DNA of 64,000 bases from assembly GCF_029784135.1 (NCBI RefSeq), contig NC_073746.1, positions 304,746,665-304,810,664 on the forward strand, read 5' to 3'. Below the pieces are notes generated by a model, which was not told the DNA's origin, searched no databases, and worked only from the letters and a program-made list of their open reading frames with translations. Numbering within the stretch: position 1 is the stretch's first letter; each line of letters opens with the position of its first letter. Positions 11,807-21,734 of the stretch are shown piece by piece. Made by a program: the position numbers and the translations under genes. This stretch comes from Toxorhynchites rutilus septentrionalis. Taxonomy: Eukaryota; Arthropoda; Insecta; Diptera; Culicidae.

Positions 11807-13425
11807 CATGTAAATAACAACAATGACAACACTTGCAAGTATCAAATATCATGCTACATGTTATTTAGTATTGCCTCAAAGGAATCGCACCTCTAGAGAT
11901 CGTTCGTACAAACTAAGCGTAAACCAAGCGCCAAACAAGCGTTCACCATAGCATGCATACAGAGCCATACATTGGTGGCTTGAAACTACTAGCAATATAA
12001 ACATTTCTCATCGTTTTGCGCTATTCTCAAAAGAAACGCTTCTGTTAATATTACTGGTCTCGAAAAGAGTTGCATTACTTTCTCATGCTCGAGATAAGCG
12101 CAGCTGTCTTCCTTAGTGGAGGAAGTTTTGCTACTGGCAAGCAAAACCTAATCACATACAAAATTCCAGAACATTTACTTTCTTGATGACTAAACAAGAG
12201 AAATAAACTCTTTTTGTTAATAACAACCTCGAAAACAGTAGCAATGCTTCATTATGATCAATATTAGCGCAAATGCAGTCCTAGTTGAAGGCAGTTTTAC
12301 GACTGGCACGCGAACCCAAATAACTTATAACATTCCAGTACGACATTCAAGATGCTTGGTATTCCCAAATAATTTTTTGGTGCACAACCTTAACGTCTGC
12401 TTCGCCATAACGTCAGTTTAATGCATTGATGCATTCTCAAAGGCACCAACGAAGCCCTTATGAAGACGGAAAAAAAACAATGTTAACTGCTTGGAAAAAG
12501 ACTGAATTATGCCACACAGCTTGTAACACCCATCGATGCGAATTCGCTGATGAGTTTGTCAAGAGCGACCGCCTTCACCACCAGCGGGGGGAGCTTGATT
12601 TTGGTTGCTGCCTGGGCGTTAACATTTTCGACCGACGCGCCGAAATCGCCTACTTCGCTGTTGTTCGGTGCGGTGTCACATTCGCGAAGGCTCGGTTCAG
12701 TGCGAGCGCTATTCACTGCACCAACATCGCGTGCATCATTAGATGACGCTTACCTCGAAATTTGATTGCCCCTGGCAATGCGTTCGTTTTTTGCAGGGCT
12801 CGAGCCTGCCTTCCTCTTCTTCTTACTCATCACACAGCGTCCAATTTATGACGCGGAAAGAAAAACACACGATACGAATAACGCCAAAAACGAACCGAAA
12901 AATCAAACGACGATTTCCAATTTGGATTACCACTGGTGGGGTCCATTCTTAGATCGAAGCGCAGCGAAAGCAAAGTGAACTGGATTACTCAACAGTCCGA
13001 TGCCGAATGAAAGTTTGCCTCAGCGAGATCCACTGTTTATACTCTAGGCAAGTATTCCCCTTCATTCTTCTTCTTTTCCTTTGTTCACGGTGACCTTAAA
13101 TCCTACGATTTCCCTTCCGTTGGTTGTCGATAAGTTGCTCGTTATTGATATCTCTGTTCGGGAAAGCACTCAAATGGACAGAACAAATGTATGAGAAAAT
13201 AGAAACACTTAAAGTTTTCATGAATTTTAACCATTTACTAACCAGTGGATTCTATTGTATAGTATATTAAACAAATCTTACGGAATTTCCGATTCGTTTA
13301 GTATGTAAATCGCCAAAATCCGTTCGCGGCAAAAATAGTTACTAACGTTAACTTTATTTCATAAAAACGTGACCTGTTTTCTGATTTGACACCCTTAATG
13401 AAAGACGTAGTTCTACGTAAAAATT
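11807..13425 (+). mobile_element. Family A repeat element, copy 2 (left end missing)
   Basis: Very similar to 5414-6985 but starts internally at CCGCATGTAAATAACAACAA, so about 350 bp of the left end are absent. The right end is GAAAGACGTAGTTCTACGT. Small differences include a 49-bp stretch around 12955 absent from copy 1. Confidence 0.75.
12507..12830 (-). pseudogene. Jockey/Juan-like LINE ORF1 N-terminus, second copy
   Basis: Equivalent to the fragment at 6115-6438. From 12830 the start reads MSKKKRKAG, then after an early stop continues with the same KIKLPPLVVK..ALDKLISEFA block. Differences from copy 1 are few (for example Tyr to Phe in LISEF). The shared stop codon shows the fragment was already broken when the carrier repeat spread. 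No ORF1 function is possible. Confidence 0.5.
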
Positions 13426-13607
13426 GTTTTGCTAAAAAAAGTGGAATTCATGCGTGACTCCTTACGGAATTCATTTCATTTTCTAATAATTATATTTTTT
13501 GTAAAGCAAATTGTTCCATGAAGTCATTTTTATTACACATCCATGCATGCATTACACCCATTAAGCTTCATTCGTAGAGGGAATATCAGTTTTCTCCAAA
13601 ACATTAA

Positions 13608-14412
13608 CCCGTTTTATGCCAAGCGTTCGAAAAATCGAACAGTAACTTCGATAATTTTTCATGGCTTTGGAAAGCAACTCTATGGTAAGGCTTTGGCATC
13701 AAATGATAGCTTAATCTATTAGCTACCACTTACTATCAATTTCATTCAAATTTGTATCACTTTATTGGGCATAAAAATCGATTCGAAGCAACTATGTGTG
13801 GACTGACGGCGCCAGTGGTTGTGTGGTTAGCGTAACAGCCTCACAATCCGATCGGCCCGGGTTCAATCCCAGCTGGCGTCGTTGGGATTTTCTGAGGCGA
13901 AAAATCTCTGGTTACGTCTTCCTTCGGAGGGGAAGTAAAAGAAGTTGGCCCGGCTCATGAGTTGTTGAGTCTGATAGGTAGGAACAGGTGGAGTCGCCTC
14001 CCTGATGTCGGTGATTGGCACTGAAGTGGCGGAAATAGGCCGACGAAAAATAAGCGAAGATAAAAAAAAAAAAACTATGTGTGGAAAGTACATAACCTCA
14101 CATATCCTAACAAAAAACAAAGCCTTACCAAATATGAAAATATGTAAACTTTTCTAGAATATTACTTTGATAAAAGATCACACATTGTGTTGTAGGAATA
14201 AAAGCATTGGATTGAACCTCACATAGGAACAAAAACGTAGGTATTGGCCAATGTTTTTGTTTGGCGTTTTTTGATTTTTTGTCATTTTCCGGGAAACGGA
14301 AGAACGGAAAAAAAATAATTCTTGAAGATTGGGGTTTCTGTAACGTCAATAATCAAAATTACACCAATGGCTCTCGTTAAAAAAAAATGTTTACCGCTTG
14401 GTCGTTAATGGG
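13608..14412. mobile_element. piggyBac-like non-autonomous element, 805 bp
   Basis: It begins CCC and ends GGG, with TTAA on both sides (13604-13607 and 14413-14416), the target and footprint of piggyBac elements. The ends are an imperfect inverted repeat: CCCGTTTTATGCCAAGCG against CCCATTAACGACCAAGCG. The intact counterpart near 34748 lacks this insert and shows an ATTAACACTTTTGG target. No transposase is encoded. A SINE is inserted inside. Confidence 0.8.
13803..14073 (+). mobile_element. tRNA-derived SINE (Feilai-like)
   Basis: The head contains an A-box-like TGGTTAGCGTAACAG and a B box GGTTCAATCCC, the RNA polymerase III promoter elements of tRNA-related SINEs. A 12-A tail ends the unit. 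A perfect 12-bp target duplication, ACTATGTGTGGA, flanks it at 13791-13802 and 14074-14085. Feilai is a known Aedes SINE family. Assignment to it is by general structure only. Confidence 0.85.
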
Positions 14413-14608
14413 TTAACACTTTTGGAAATACAGATATTTAAAATTTTCATAGCCGATGTCTCAAAAAAAGATTTGGCATCCTTTCCGTAGTGCTTTGTGA
14501 AACATTTCAAACTCGTTTCAAAATATTTCATTACTGCCACTGACATTCGAGCAGAGTAACGAATCGAGCTGTTTTCCTCGATTTCTATAATTCCAGATTT
14601 TACTCGGT

Positions 14609-15712
14609 GTGATAGTGATAGTGATTGTATCGAATCCTCGATTCGATTTCTATAATAGGGCCCATAGTGTCGCAAATATAGAGCAAAATAAAGAGAAAAT
14701 CCGACATATTTTACAGTACTACTATGATAAAGGCAAAAATGCATCTCAAGCTGCCAATAAAATTTGTGCAGTTTATGGACCCGATACAGTTTCCATTTCC
14801 ACCGCACAACGATGGTTTCAACGTTTTCGTTCTGGTGTAGAGGTCGTCGATGATGCGCCACGCTCCGGAAGGCCTGTCGTCGAAAATTGTGACAAAATCG
14901 CTGAATTAGCCGAGAAAGACCGGCATAGTAGCAGCCGTTGCATCGGCCAAGAGCTGGGGATAAGTCATCAAACCGTTATTAACCATTTGAAGAAGCTTGG
15001 ATTCACAAAGAAGCTCGATGTATGGGTGCCACACACGTTGACGCAAAAAAACATCTTTAACCGTAACGACGCATGTGAAACGCTGCTAAATAGCAACAAA
15101 AACTACCCGTTTCTGAAGCGGATGGTGACTGGTGATGAAAAGTGGGTCACTTACGAGGACGTGAAGCGCAAACGGTCGTGGTCGAAGTTCGCTGAAGCGG
15201 CTCTGACGGTGGCCAAGCCCTCATTAACGGCCACGAAGGTTCTGCTGTGTGTTTGGTGGGATTGTCAAGGAATAATCTATTATGAGCTGCTTCCCTATGG
15301 CCAAACGCTCAATTCGGACCTGTACTGCCAACAACTGGACCGCTTGAAGGTAGCACTCATGAAGAAGAGGCCATCTTTGATAAACAGAGGCCGCATTGTC
15401 TTCCATCAGGACAACGCCAGGTCATACACTTCTTTGGTGACGCGCCAGAAGCTCCGGGAGCTCGGATGGGAGGTTCTTTTGCATCCGCCGTATAGTCCGG
15501 ACCTTGCACCAAGTGACTACCACCTGTTTTTATCCATGGCGAAGGAGCTAGGTAGTCAGAAGTTAGCCACAAAAGAGGTCTGTGAAAATTGGCTATCCGA
15601 GTTTTTTGCCAATAAGGAAGCGAGCTTCTATAACGGGGGTATTATGAAGTTGGCATCTCGTTGGGAACAAGTCATCGAACAAAACGGCGCATATTTGACT
15701 CAAAACAGATGA
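14609..15712 (+). CDS. mariner DD34D transposase, irritans-like
   Basis: This 367-codon frame encodes an almost complete mariner transposase, which binds the TIRs and cuts and pastes the element at TA. The N-terminal domain (about 22-130) has two helix-turn-helix segments (TAQRWFQRFRSG; GISHQTVINHLKKLGF). The linker WVPHTLTQKN follows at 139-148. The catalytic triad is complete: D176 in TGDEKW, D268 in FHQDNA and D303 in SPDLAPSD, with 34 residues between the last two. Residues 1 to about 20 are translated from the neighbouring repeat R and are not transposase. The real start codon seems lost at the junction near 14660. Without the left TIR, 5' UTR and start, this copy should not move itself. 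Confidence 0.9.
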   Translation: MIVIVIVSNPRFDFYNRAHSVANIEQNKEKIRHILQYYYDKGKNASQAANKICAVYGPDTVSISTAQRWFQRFRSGVEVVDDAPRSGRPVVENCDKIAELAEKDRHSSSRCIGQELGISHQTVINHLKKLGFTKKLDVWVPHTLTQKNIFNRNDACETLLNSNKNYPFLKRMVTGDEKWVTYEDVKRKRSWSKFAEAALTVAKPSLTATKVLLCVWWDCQGIIYYELLPYGQTLNSDLYCQQLDRLKVALMKKRPSLINRGRIVFHQDNARSYTSLVTRQKLRELGWEVLLHPPYSPDLAPSDYHLFLSMAKELGSQKLATKEVCENWLSEFFANKEASFYNGGIMKLASRWEQVIEQNGAYLTQNR

Positions 15713-15779
15713 TTGTAACTAATTTTATGAACAAATGAAAATTCAAAAATAATACCGCAGGACTTTTTTGACAGCCTAA
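14660..15779 (+). mobile_element. mariner element, 5'-truncated
   Basis: The right TIR is visible at 15752-15779. On the reverse strand it reads TTAGGCTGTCAAAAAAGTCC, the classic mariner end. No matching left TIR lies upstream. Sequence identical to repeat R runs right up to about codon 1. The element therefore lost its left end by deletion or rearrangement, not by coding decay. Confidence 0.8.
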
Positions 15780-15789
15780 TATATTCAAG

Positions 15790-15816
15790 GTGGTCTTATA
15801 GAAGTTGGTCAGAGTG
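15790..15816 (-). repeat. isolated end of a Tc1-like element
   Basis: TGGTCTTATAGAAGTTGGTC..AGAG is the reverse complement of the end at 41002-41028 (CTCTGTCCAACTTCTATAAG). Only this end is present here, about 10 bp from the mariner right end. Confidence 0.6.
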
Positions 15817-17854
15817 GATTGTGTAAATGATCTTGATGAATTATTCGTTCGCTTCGATTATCGGTTGCATAGTAATCGTTCGATTAATAATAGATTTTTG
15901 TAGGAAGTATTCGAGGATTAGATTAATCGAATGACTACCAGACATCTCTAGTTTCAATCATTTCTGTATATCTATACTGTTAGTCAACTGTCTGAAAAGC
16001 CACATTACATACGACTCAAAACAATATAATTGATTATAGAACACTTTTGGTTTGCCCAAACATTTGATCAAGCATTCGGTTACGCATCAATAAAAAGATA
16101 TGGATAGTGAAAACACATAATATCGTCAATAACTCAACCACATCTCTGACCTCAACCAATCAGAGCGCGCACACAGTCCATCACGACTCACAATCATAAA
16201 AGACCGCAAGATCCATTTCCTTCGTCACCGACTTTCCCCACTACTAGGACAAATTTTATTGACCGAATAAAATCATGACTTTAGAAAAACACCCACCCCA
16301 TCATCAGCAGCAGCCGTCAGTCTTCGTAGCATCGAGGAGCGATGGTAATAAAAGAAAATAATATTTTCCCCGAACAACATCGTAACGAAGCGAGAATCGA
16401 TTTGTACGTACCGCACACAAGTCCTTTATCCCCACCACTTTTTTCCGGCCGTGTCAGCAATTGCATCTGTGGAAATGTTCCTCTCGTCTCGTTTCATTTT
16501 AACGATATTGTTTTTGTGATCCACTTTCGGTTCGTCCCTTCCGTCGATGACGTGCGAAAGCTTTCCTCCGCTTTTGTCGTTTATTTAACCGGAAAATATA
16601 ACGATTGATTTACATCTAAAATTACACTTTGTTAGTTTAAGCCAAGTGAAGTTAGGTTTAGATTTGGGTGAGTTTAAATGTTGCCTTTCTTCAATGAGTG
16701 CTTGTTTTTAATGTTGTGTTATAGTTCCAGTGTTTTTAATTTGAGCAAGTAAACATGTTTCTCAACCTTATTGTTATATTAGCTACTTTTGTCAACACCA
16801 ATCTGAAAAAAAATCTGGCGTCGGTGCAATTTACGTTTACTTGTTTATACTCTGTTGTTATTCTCTTCCACGTTCTTTGGTTAATTACATCTCGGTTTGC
16901 AGTATGTCAATTTTCATATAAAATATAATGTTTAATATTGCCCATATAAAATTCATAACTATGATTCATTTACTCTGGTGGAGTTTGTTTTTATGAATAT
17001 TCTTGCTCGTTGTTTGATCACTGTTCATTTAACAAAACGAGCTTCCCTTTTGACTAGTTTTTTTTTCTTTATCTATAAAATACTCAATTCTTCTCAGATC
17101 CATTAATCAAACTTCAACATATTTTAGCTTAAACTGTTGGTGCCAATACATTTAAAATGTTTCCCTACCATTCCCCTTCCTCTTATTAAATATGCACTCC
17201 ACCCCAACAAGGTTAAAATTCCTTTTTAATATTGACTAAAATTTGCATTATTTAATTTTTTTCTATGCACGCTTCTGACTTCTGCGTCTTTGGTTCAGGA
17301 AGTTTAAAAACAATAACATGCGTCGTCGTCGTTGTGAGCGGTGAGTGGTGTTAATTGGTTGTCAACGGTCTTGACGCTTTGCATTCTGGGTTATTTTATG
17401 GTACACTGTTTTTTTCTTGCCTGACTGAAACCTTTGAAAACATTAAAAAATGTGTCGTTTGTGATTCTTCCGCTTGCGTTTTTTTGCCTTTGTGAGTCGC
17501 CTCTTTGGTGCTTGTTTAGGGTTGCATCCCTTGTGTTTTGGTGTGGGTGTGTGTGTTGTGTTTCGTAAATGTACACGGTTTACTACTATTTGTCAGTATT
17601 CTGGTATATACTTTATTCGGGTTATTCGGGTTCTTTATCTATCATTGATCACTGTTGCTAGCATAGCTCTGTAGAAAATATGCCTGAAAAAAGAAACAAA
17701 ATGTTGAGATGAATAATCTGTGGATTTGCTTTTTTGTAGATCAAATATAATTCTAAAATTTTATACAAATGTTTCTCTTCGACTGAAAATTTCTTCGTAG
17801 AAGCACAGAAGTACAAGATTACACTAAAACTCCCGATTGAAGAGAGCTGAGGAA
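15817..17854. other. unassigned DNA, no gene recognised
   Basis: Positions 15850-15955 hold ATTCGAT-rich repeat DNA ending in CCAGACATCTCTAG. The rest has no domain-bearing frame. The frame at 16342-16608 starts near GC-rich, CAG-containing DNA but matches nothing I know. It may be host intron or upstream sequence. Confidence 0.4.
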
Positions 17855-18377
17855 AAAATGCTCAGAAAAGTTTATGCGGTAACACAGTAAAACTATTTTT
17901 TTGCAAAATTCAATTTTATTACTCAACATAATTGCCCTCGAGGGTGATACAGCGATTATAGCGATCTTGCAACTTTTCGATACCATTTTTATAGTACTCT
18001 TCCGGTTTCCCTTAAAATAGACCTCAGACTCGGTAATCACTTCATCATCGGTCTTCAATCTCTTGTCAGCGAGCATTCTCTTCAGGTCTGTGAACAGAAA
18101 ATAGTCGCTGGGGCCAGATCTGGAGAATACGGTGGATGCGGAAACAATTCGAAGCCAAATTCATGCAATTTTACAATCAATACATGAAATTCGTATTTTT
18201 CCATTTTTTTCACAATAACAAAAGTTGCTTCACTCTCAATGCTGTAACTCACGAACCAATCGACCGATTGCTGTCAAATTTTGACACGTATCTATTGAAA
18301 GATGGTGCTTTGTGATAGTCAAGTAGGTTTTTGCAAGAGGCGCCAGACTTCAACCTTATGAACTTTTCAGCCGAACT
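17855..18377 (-). mobile_element. internally deleted mariner element
   Basis: Degenerate inverted ends are present: CAGTTCGGCTGAAAAGTTCA on the minus strand at the right, and GCTCAGAAAAGTTTATGCGG on the plus strand at the left. They bound a transposase made of the first few codons joined to the last third. The deletion removes most of the DNA-binding and catalytic core. Confidence 0.7.
17919..18204 (-). pseudogene. mariner transposase deletion derivative
   Basis: Translation from the ATG at 18204 gives MEKYEFHVLI, the start of a mariner transposase. It then jumps directly to KLHEFGFELFPHPPYSPDLA, the region around the third catalytic Asp. A one-base loss after PDLAP breaks the frame. The rest reads in another frame as KRMLADKRLKTDDEVITESE to the terminal RCITLEGNYVE and stop. 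The first and second catalytic Asp and nearly all of the HTH domain are gone. Other mariner copies in this window belong to different lineages. This copy can only be a passive TIR carrier. Confidence 0.8.
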
Positions 18378-18384
18378 GTTAACT

Positions 18385-18816
18385 GGTAAGTAAAGTTGGG
18401 GGCACAACCAGAGAGATGTTTCAACTAATAATTTCCCATCAGAGAGACGTTTTTATGATACTTTTCTTCAGTTCTATGCCATCATTTATCGCTCCCAAAG
18501 ACACAATTCTCAATTGAATATTTCACAAATTATACTACGCAGCAGCTTTCACATAGCGGCAACAGAAAATCCGAACTGAGTCGTTTTTGTGGTGACAGCG
18601 AAGGCGTTTGCTACCTCAGCAGAACGAAGGTTCATCTTCAGTCTTCAACCGAAGAACATAGCTCTCACCGCTGGAAACTACCTTCTTCCCATTCGACTTG
18701 AAATGTGCAGCTTTTTGACTCCACTTTCAGCCCGGAAACACTGCACGAAATCGCAAAAATTGAATGACCGACCGGAAAATATCACCAAAAAGCCTAAACT
18801 CATTTCTATATTCACA

Positions 18817-18821
<5 letters not shown>
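18385..18821 (+). repeat. dispersed repeat shared with 62.65-62.87 kb
   Basis: Blocks CTCTCACCGCTGGAAA, ATTCGACTTGAAATG, GGAAACACTGCACGAAATCG and AATTGAATGACCGACCGG recur in diverged form and same order at about 62736-62850. The open frame at 18589-18819 is part of it and has no domain. Confidence 0.55.

Positions 18822-18856
<35 letters not shown>
18822..18856 (+). repeat. (CT)n microsatellite
   Basis: Uninterrupted CT dinucleotides. On the minus strand they make the Arg-Glu runs of two spurious reading frames. Confidence 0.95.
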
Positions 18857-18858
<2 letters not shown>

Positions 18859-19934
18859 AGGCAAAAAAACGGTGTATGTCGAGAAAAATGGACGCGTCTC
18901 TTCCTTCTCTGCCGCACGGTGAAAGTCCATCATGAGATCTATACTGATGGTCGGTTTTGCTCGTTATAAAACGGTAAAATTGGGGAGGCAAAGACCTGTG
19001 AAAACGCTTGATTTCCGTTTCGATAAGGCTTGATATTTCACAAATGTTCGATGTTGATGTATATGAAATCACGAAGAGTAAGCATTTGTCCTCTTCAGTA
19101 GAATTATTTTACACAATGGATGGTTTCGGACAAATGTGAGCCAACTTCATATCGCGATTCCATGATTGCACGTGAAGCATGAAAGGAATCTCTTGAAGAG
19201 AGCGCGTACTAAAGATAAAGATTTGCATCGACAAACAAATTTACAAATACGCTCATGCACACTAAAATAATTAAATGACCAACCCCTACAGTGGCTACGT
19301 GACATTTTGAATGTTTTGAATTATCTTTCAAGCCGGCTCGATAGCCGGATAGAGACTAGAATTAATAATATCCATATGGAAACGAAGTGTACGTAAATAG
19401 TGAACTTCAGATTTCTCCTTTGTTTTTCTTCGAATGCAAGCTCAGTACTGTACAATATTCTTTGTGCACATTCTGAAAATGCATTGTGAAGTTAATAGCT
19501 TTGCGTGTTCGTTCAGCACGATAGTAAAACATGAACTGAAGAATTGTATGGTATGGTATGGTATTGAATTAAAGAGACTTTAAACTCTGAGAGTTCATTC
19601 GTCTCTGAAGAATTGTTGTTGTTGTGTTGAATTATATAGACCCAATGAGGGAAAAAACTAAAACGGGAAATATATGAAAATTGAAAAAATTGGAATTAAA
19701 AAATTTTAAATTGAAAATATACAGCATTGCCTTCAAAACTACGAAAATTTAATTCAGTTTTGAACTCAAAATTGATGCTTCATTAACTAAATAAACCCCG
19801 CGTTACACGCATTTAGCTTGTAAATAAATGACAATATCGTTATATGTTTTAGTTAGTTTACAAGCGTTCTCGTTGTATTTATCCATTCCGTCCAGCACAA
19901 TCTGCTTTCCACCTCTATTCAGTTCAGCTGCACT
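18857..19934. other. unassigned DNA with one SINE-like tail
   Basis: No gene is recognised. At 19545-19612 a short piece (GGTATGGTATGGTATTG, then AAGAGACTTTAAACTC and GTTCATTCGTCTCT) is the reverse complement of the end of the retroposon at 53493-53695, here with an ATACC-type tail. Confidence 0.5.
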
Positions 19935-20140
19935 CATTCGAAAACAGTTCGCTCGCAAACAGTTCGTTCGGAATCAGTTCGTACGGGATCAGTTCGTTCG
20001 CAAACAGTTCACTCTCAGTCAGTTCGTTCCTGAACAGTTCACCCTCAATCAGGTCGTTCACAAACAGTTCATTCCACTCGCAAACAGTTCGTTCGGAAAC
20101 AGTTTGTTCGCAAACAGCTCACTCTCAGTCAGTTCGTGTG
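19935..20140 (+). repeat. 15-bp minisatellite (AACAGTTCGTTCGCA-like)
   Basis: More than a dozen variants of AACAGTTCGTTCGCA follow one another, some as AGTCAGTTCGTTC. The unit is a multiple of 3, so a 148-codon frame (19828-20274) stays open and reads KQFVR-like repeats. I treat it as non-coding. Downstream, to about 20240, GTTCGCGAACGG palindromes occur. Confidence 0.85.
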
Positions 20141-20453
20141 GTGAACTACCGTTCTTTAAAAACGAACGACCGTTCGTTCGCTCTTTTTGGCGAATTAGTT
20201 CTTTCGTACCGTTCGCGAACGGCTTGCCCATCTCTAGTTGGAGCAGACACTGCAGGCCATCCGGAAAAAAATGAAACGTACAGACAACGTTCGAAAGAAA
20301 TTAGAGGCCGGACAGTCGGACTGGAACCAAATAAAGAACACGGACTACACTCAAAGTTAATTTTAAGCACAAGTCATGGCATCCCGATTTATTATATTAA
20401 ATGAGCTGAAAAATAACAGAAAATGATTTACTCCCACATACATATATAACATT

Positions 20454-20459
<6 letters not shown>

Positions 20460-20548
<89 letters not shown>
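20460..20548. repeat. (TA)n microsatellite, ~89 bp
   Basis: Uninterrupted TA dinucleotides. They give the poly Ile-Tyr frames on the minus strand. Confidence 0.97.
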
Positions 20549-20551
<3 letters not shown>

Positions 20552-21419
20552 TAGAGCCAATATGAGCGAGCGAAACAGGAGACACATATAAATGAAAGCA
20601 TATGAAAGCTTTTCGTATGGTTTGCCCAGACAGAGGAAGATATATTCTCGTTCATGTTCTTCTTTATCCACTTAGAAAACACTTTCCAACTTCATTTTAT
20701 GATGAGGTGTGATATTATCACGCTTCAATATAACAGCGCTGACAGCTACATGGATAGCGTGGTCGTGTGAAATAGCTTTGCTTTCCAGCCGGCCTTGGTT
20801 CGATCTCCATTGACGTCTAATGGACTTTTTTTGGCACAATTCCAAATGAAATGAGAAAAGAAAGCAGAAAGAGATGTCTGCTCGCATACATACAAACCGT
20901 TTTTAAGTTTTTAAAACAGCTCATTATTTGCGCATTTGACTCTCCAGCACACGAAATGCCATCATTTCTGCCAAAGATGAAATGTTTTCTGCCAACGCTA
21001 GTTTGGGTGTAGGGATACCATCTACCAGAGCTGCGGTAACACACACGAGCTGACGGTGATGCAGAAACGGATGTCCCAAATATAAAATCCCTATTCAAAA
21101 TATTCACTGACCCTTGCCTAAATTCGTTTTCCTACTAGCACACAATAGGGAAAATACCGACAATATCCTCCTTCCCCAAATTACATAACAACCCAAAGCT
21201 GATCACTAAAATATGCAGTACCAGCAGTACTAAAACATTTACTTTTCCTCATTCACGATCTTCCGAAAGTGCTGCGCGTATGCATGAATGTACCGTGACA
21301 ACATGTGTTAATGTTTATAAACAGATGTTCACCATAACCTCGCCTCGGTTGGGTAGACGGGTAAATTGTTAAGCTAACTCGTAAAATAATTGGTAAGCTA
21401 GAACACAGTTAAAGTTTAA
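20549..21419. other. unassigned DNA
   Basis: No gene, tRNA or clear repeat is seen. A GGTTCGATCTCC motif at about 20797 resembles a B box, but no A box precedes it. Confidence 0.4.
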
Positions 21420-21690
21420 CCAGAAACTGAGTAACGTCGTTTCTCACCATCCGAAACGCCGTGCCCATTATATGGCGACCATGACAAGAACCTGTCGCGG
21501 TCCGCGCGTCCGCAGTACGTAAGTCATTAGTGATGCATAGGAGAACACTTTTTACGTTGTGTGTTAAAAAAAAGAACTTGTTAATATCACCTCGATCCCA
21601 TTATGGAATGGAATGTTTCATTGCATTATATGGCGACCGTGACAGGACTCTGCCACGGTCCGTTCATGAGTTAATCAAAATTGATCAGAG
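21420..21690 (+). repeat. two tRNA-Arg-type primer-binding-site-like motifs
   Basis: TTATATGGCGACCGTGACAG at about 21628 and TTATATGGCGACCATGACAA at about 21469 occur in the same orientation. TGGCGACCGTGACAGG is the usual complement of an insect tRNA-Arg 3' end, used as primer by some LTR retrotransposons. A CGGTCCG block follows each. No LTR pair or gag/pol frame is visible, so these are probably leader remnants. Confidence 0.5.
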
Positions 21691-21734
21691 ATGAATTCTG
21701 ATAGTGAAATTTATCAAGTCATGAACTACACCAG

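Larger units (their letters stand above)
13426..14659 (+). repeat. dispersed repeat R, copy 1 (interrupted)
   Basis: Segments 13437-13607 and 14413-14659 match 34548-35008 in the same order. Shared blocks include TTCATGCGTGACTCCTTACG, TTTGTAAAGCAAAT, AAGATTTGGCATCC and TTTCTATAATAGGGCCCA. The 805-bp gap between them is a TTAA-flanked insertion. The copy ends abruptly at the mariner next to it. Confidence 0.8.

Noticed and set aside
18678..18933. Frames with Arg-Glu runs on the minus strand
   Set aside because: Direct translation of the (CT)n microsatellite.
19828..20274. 148-codon open frame with KQFVR repeats
   Set aside because: It is produced by a 15-bp minisatellite whose period keeps the frame open. 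No domain, and flanks are repeat DNA.
20363..20671. Frames with long Ile-Tyr runs
   Set aside because: Direct translation of the (TA)n microsatellite.
20790..20815. Possible tRNA or SINE B box (GGTTCGATCTCC)
   Set aside because: No A box at the right distance, no cloverleaf, and no tail or target duplication.
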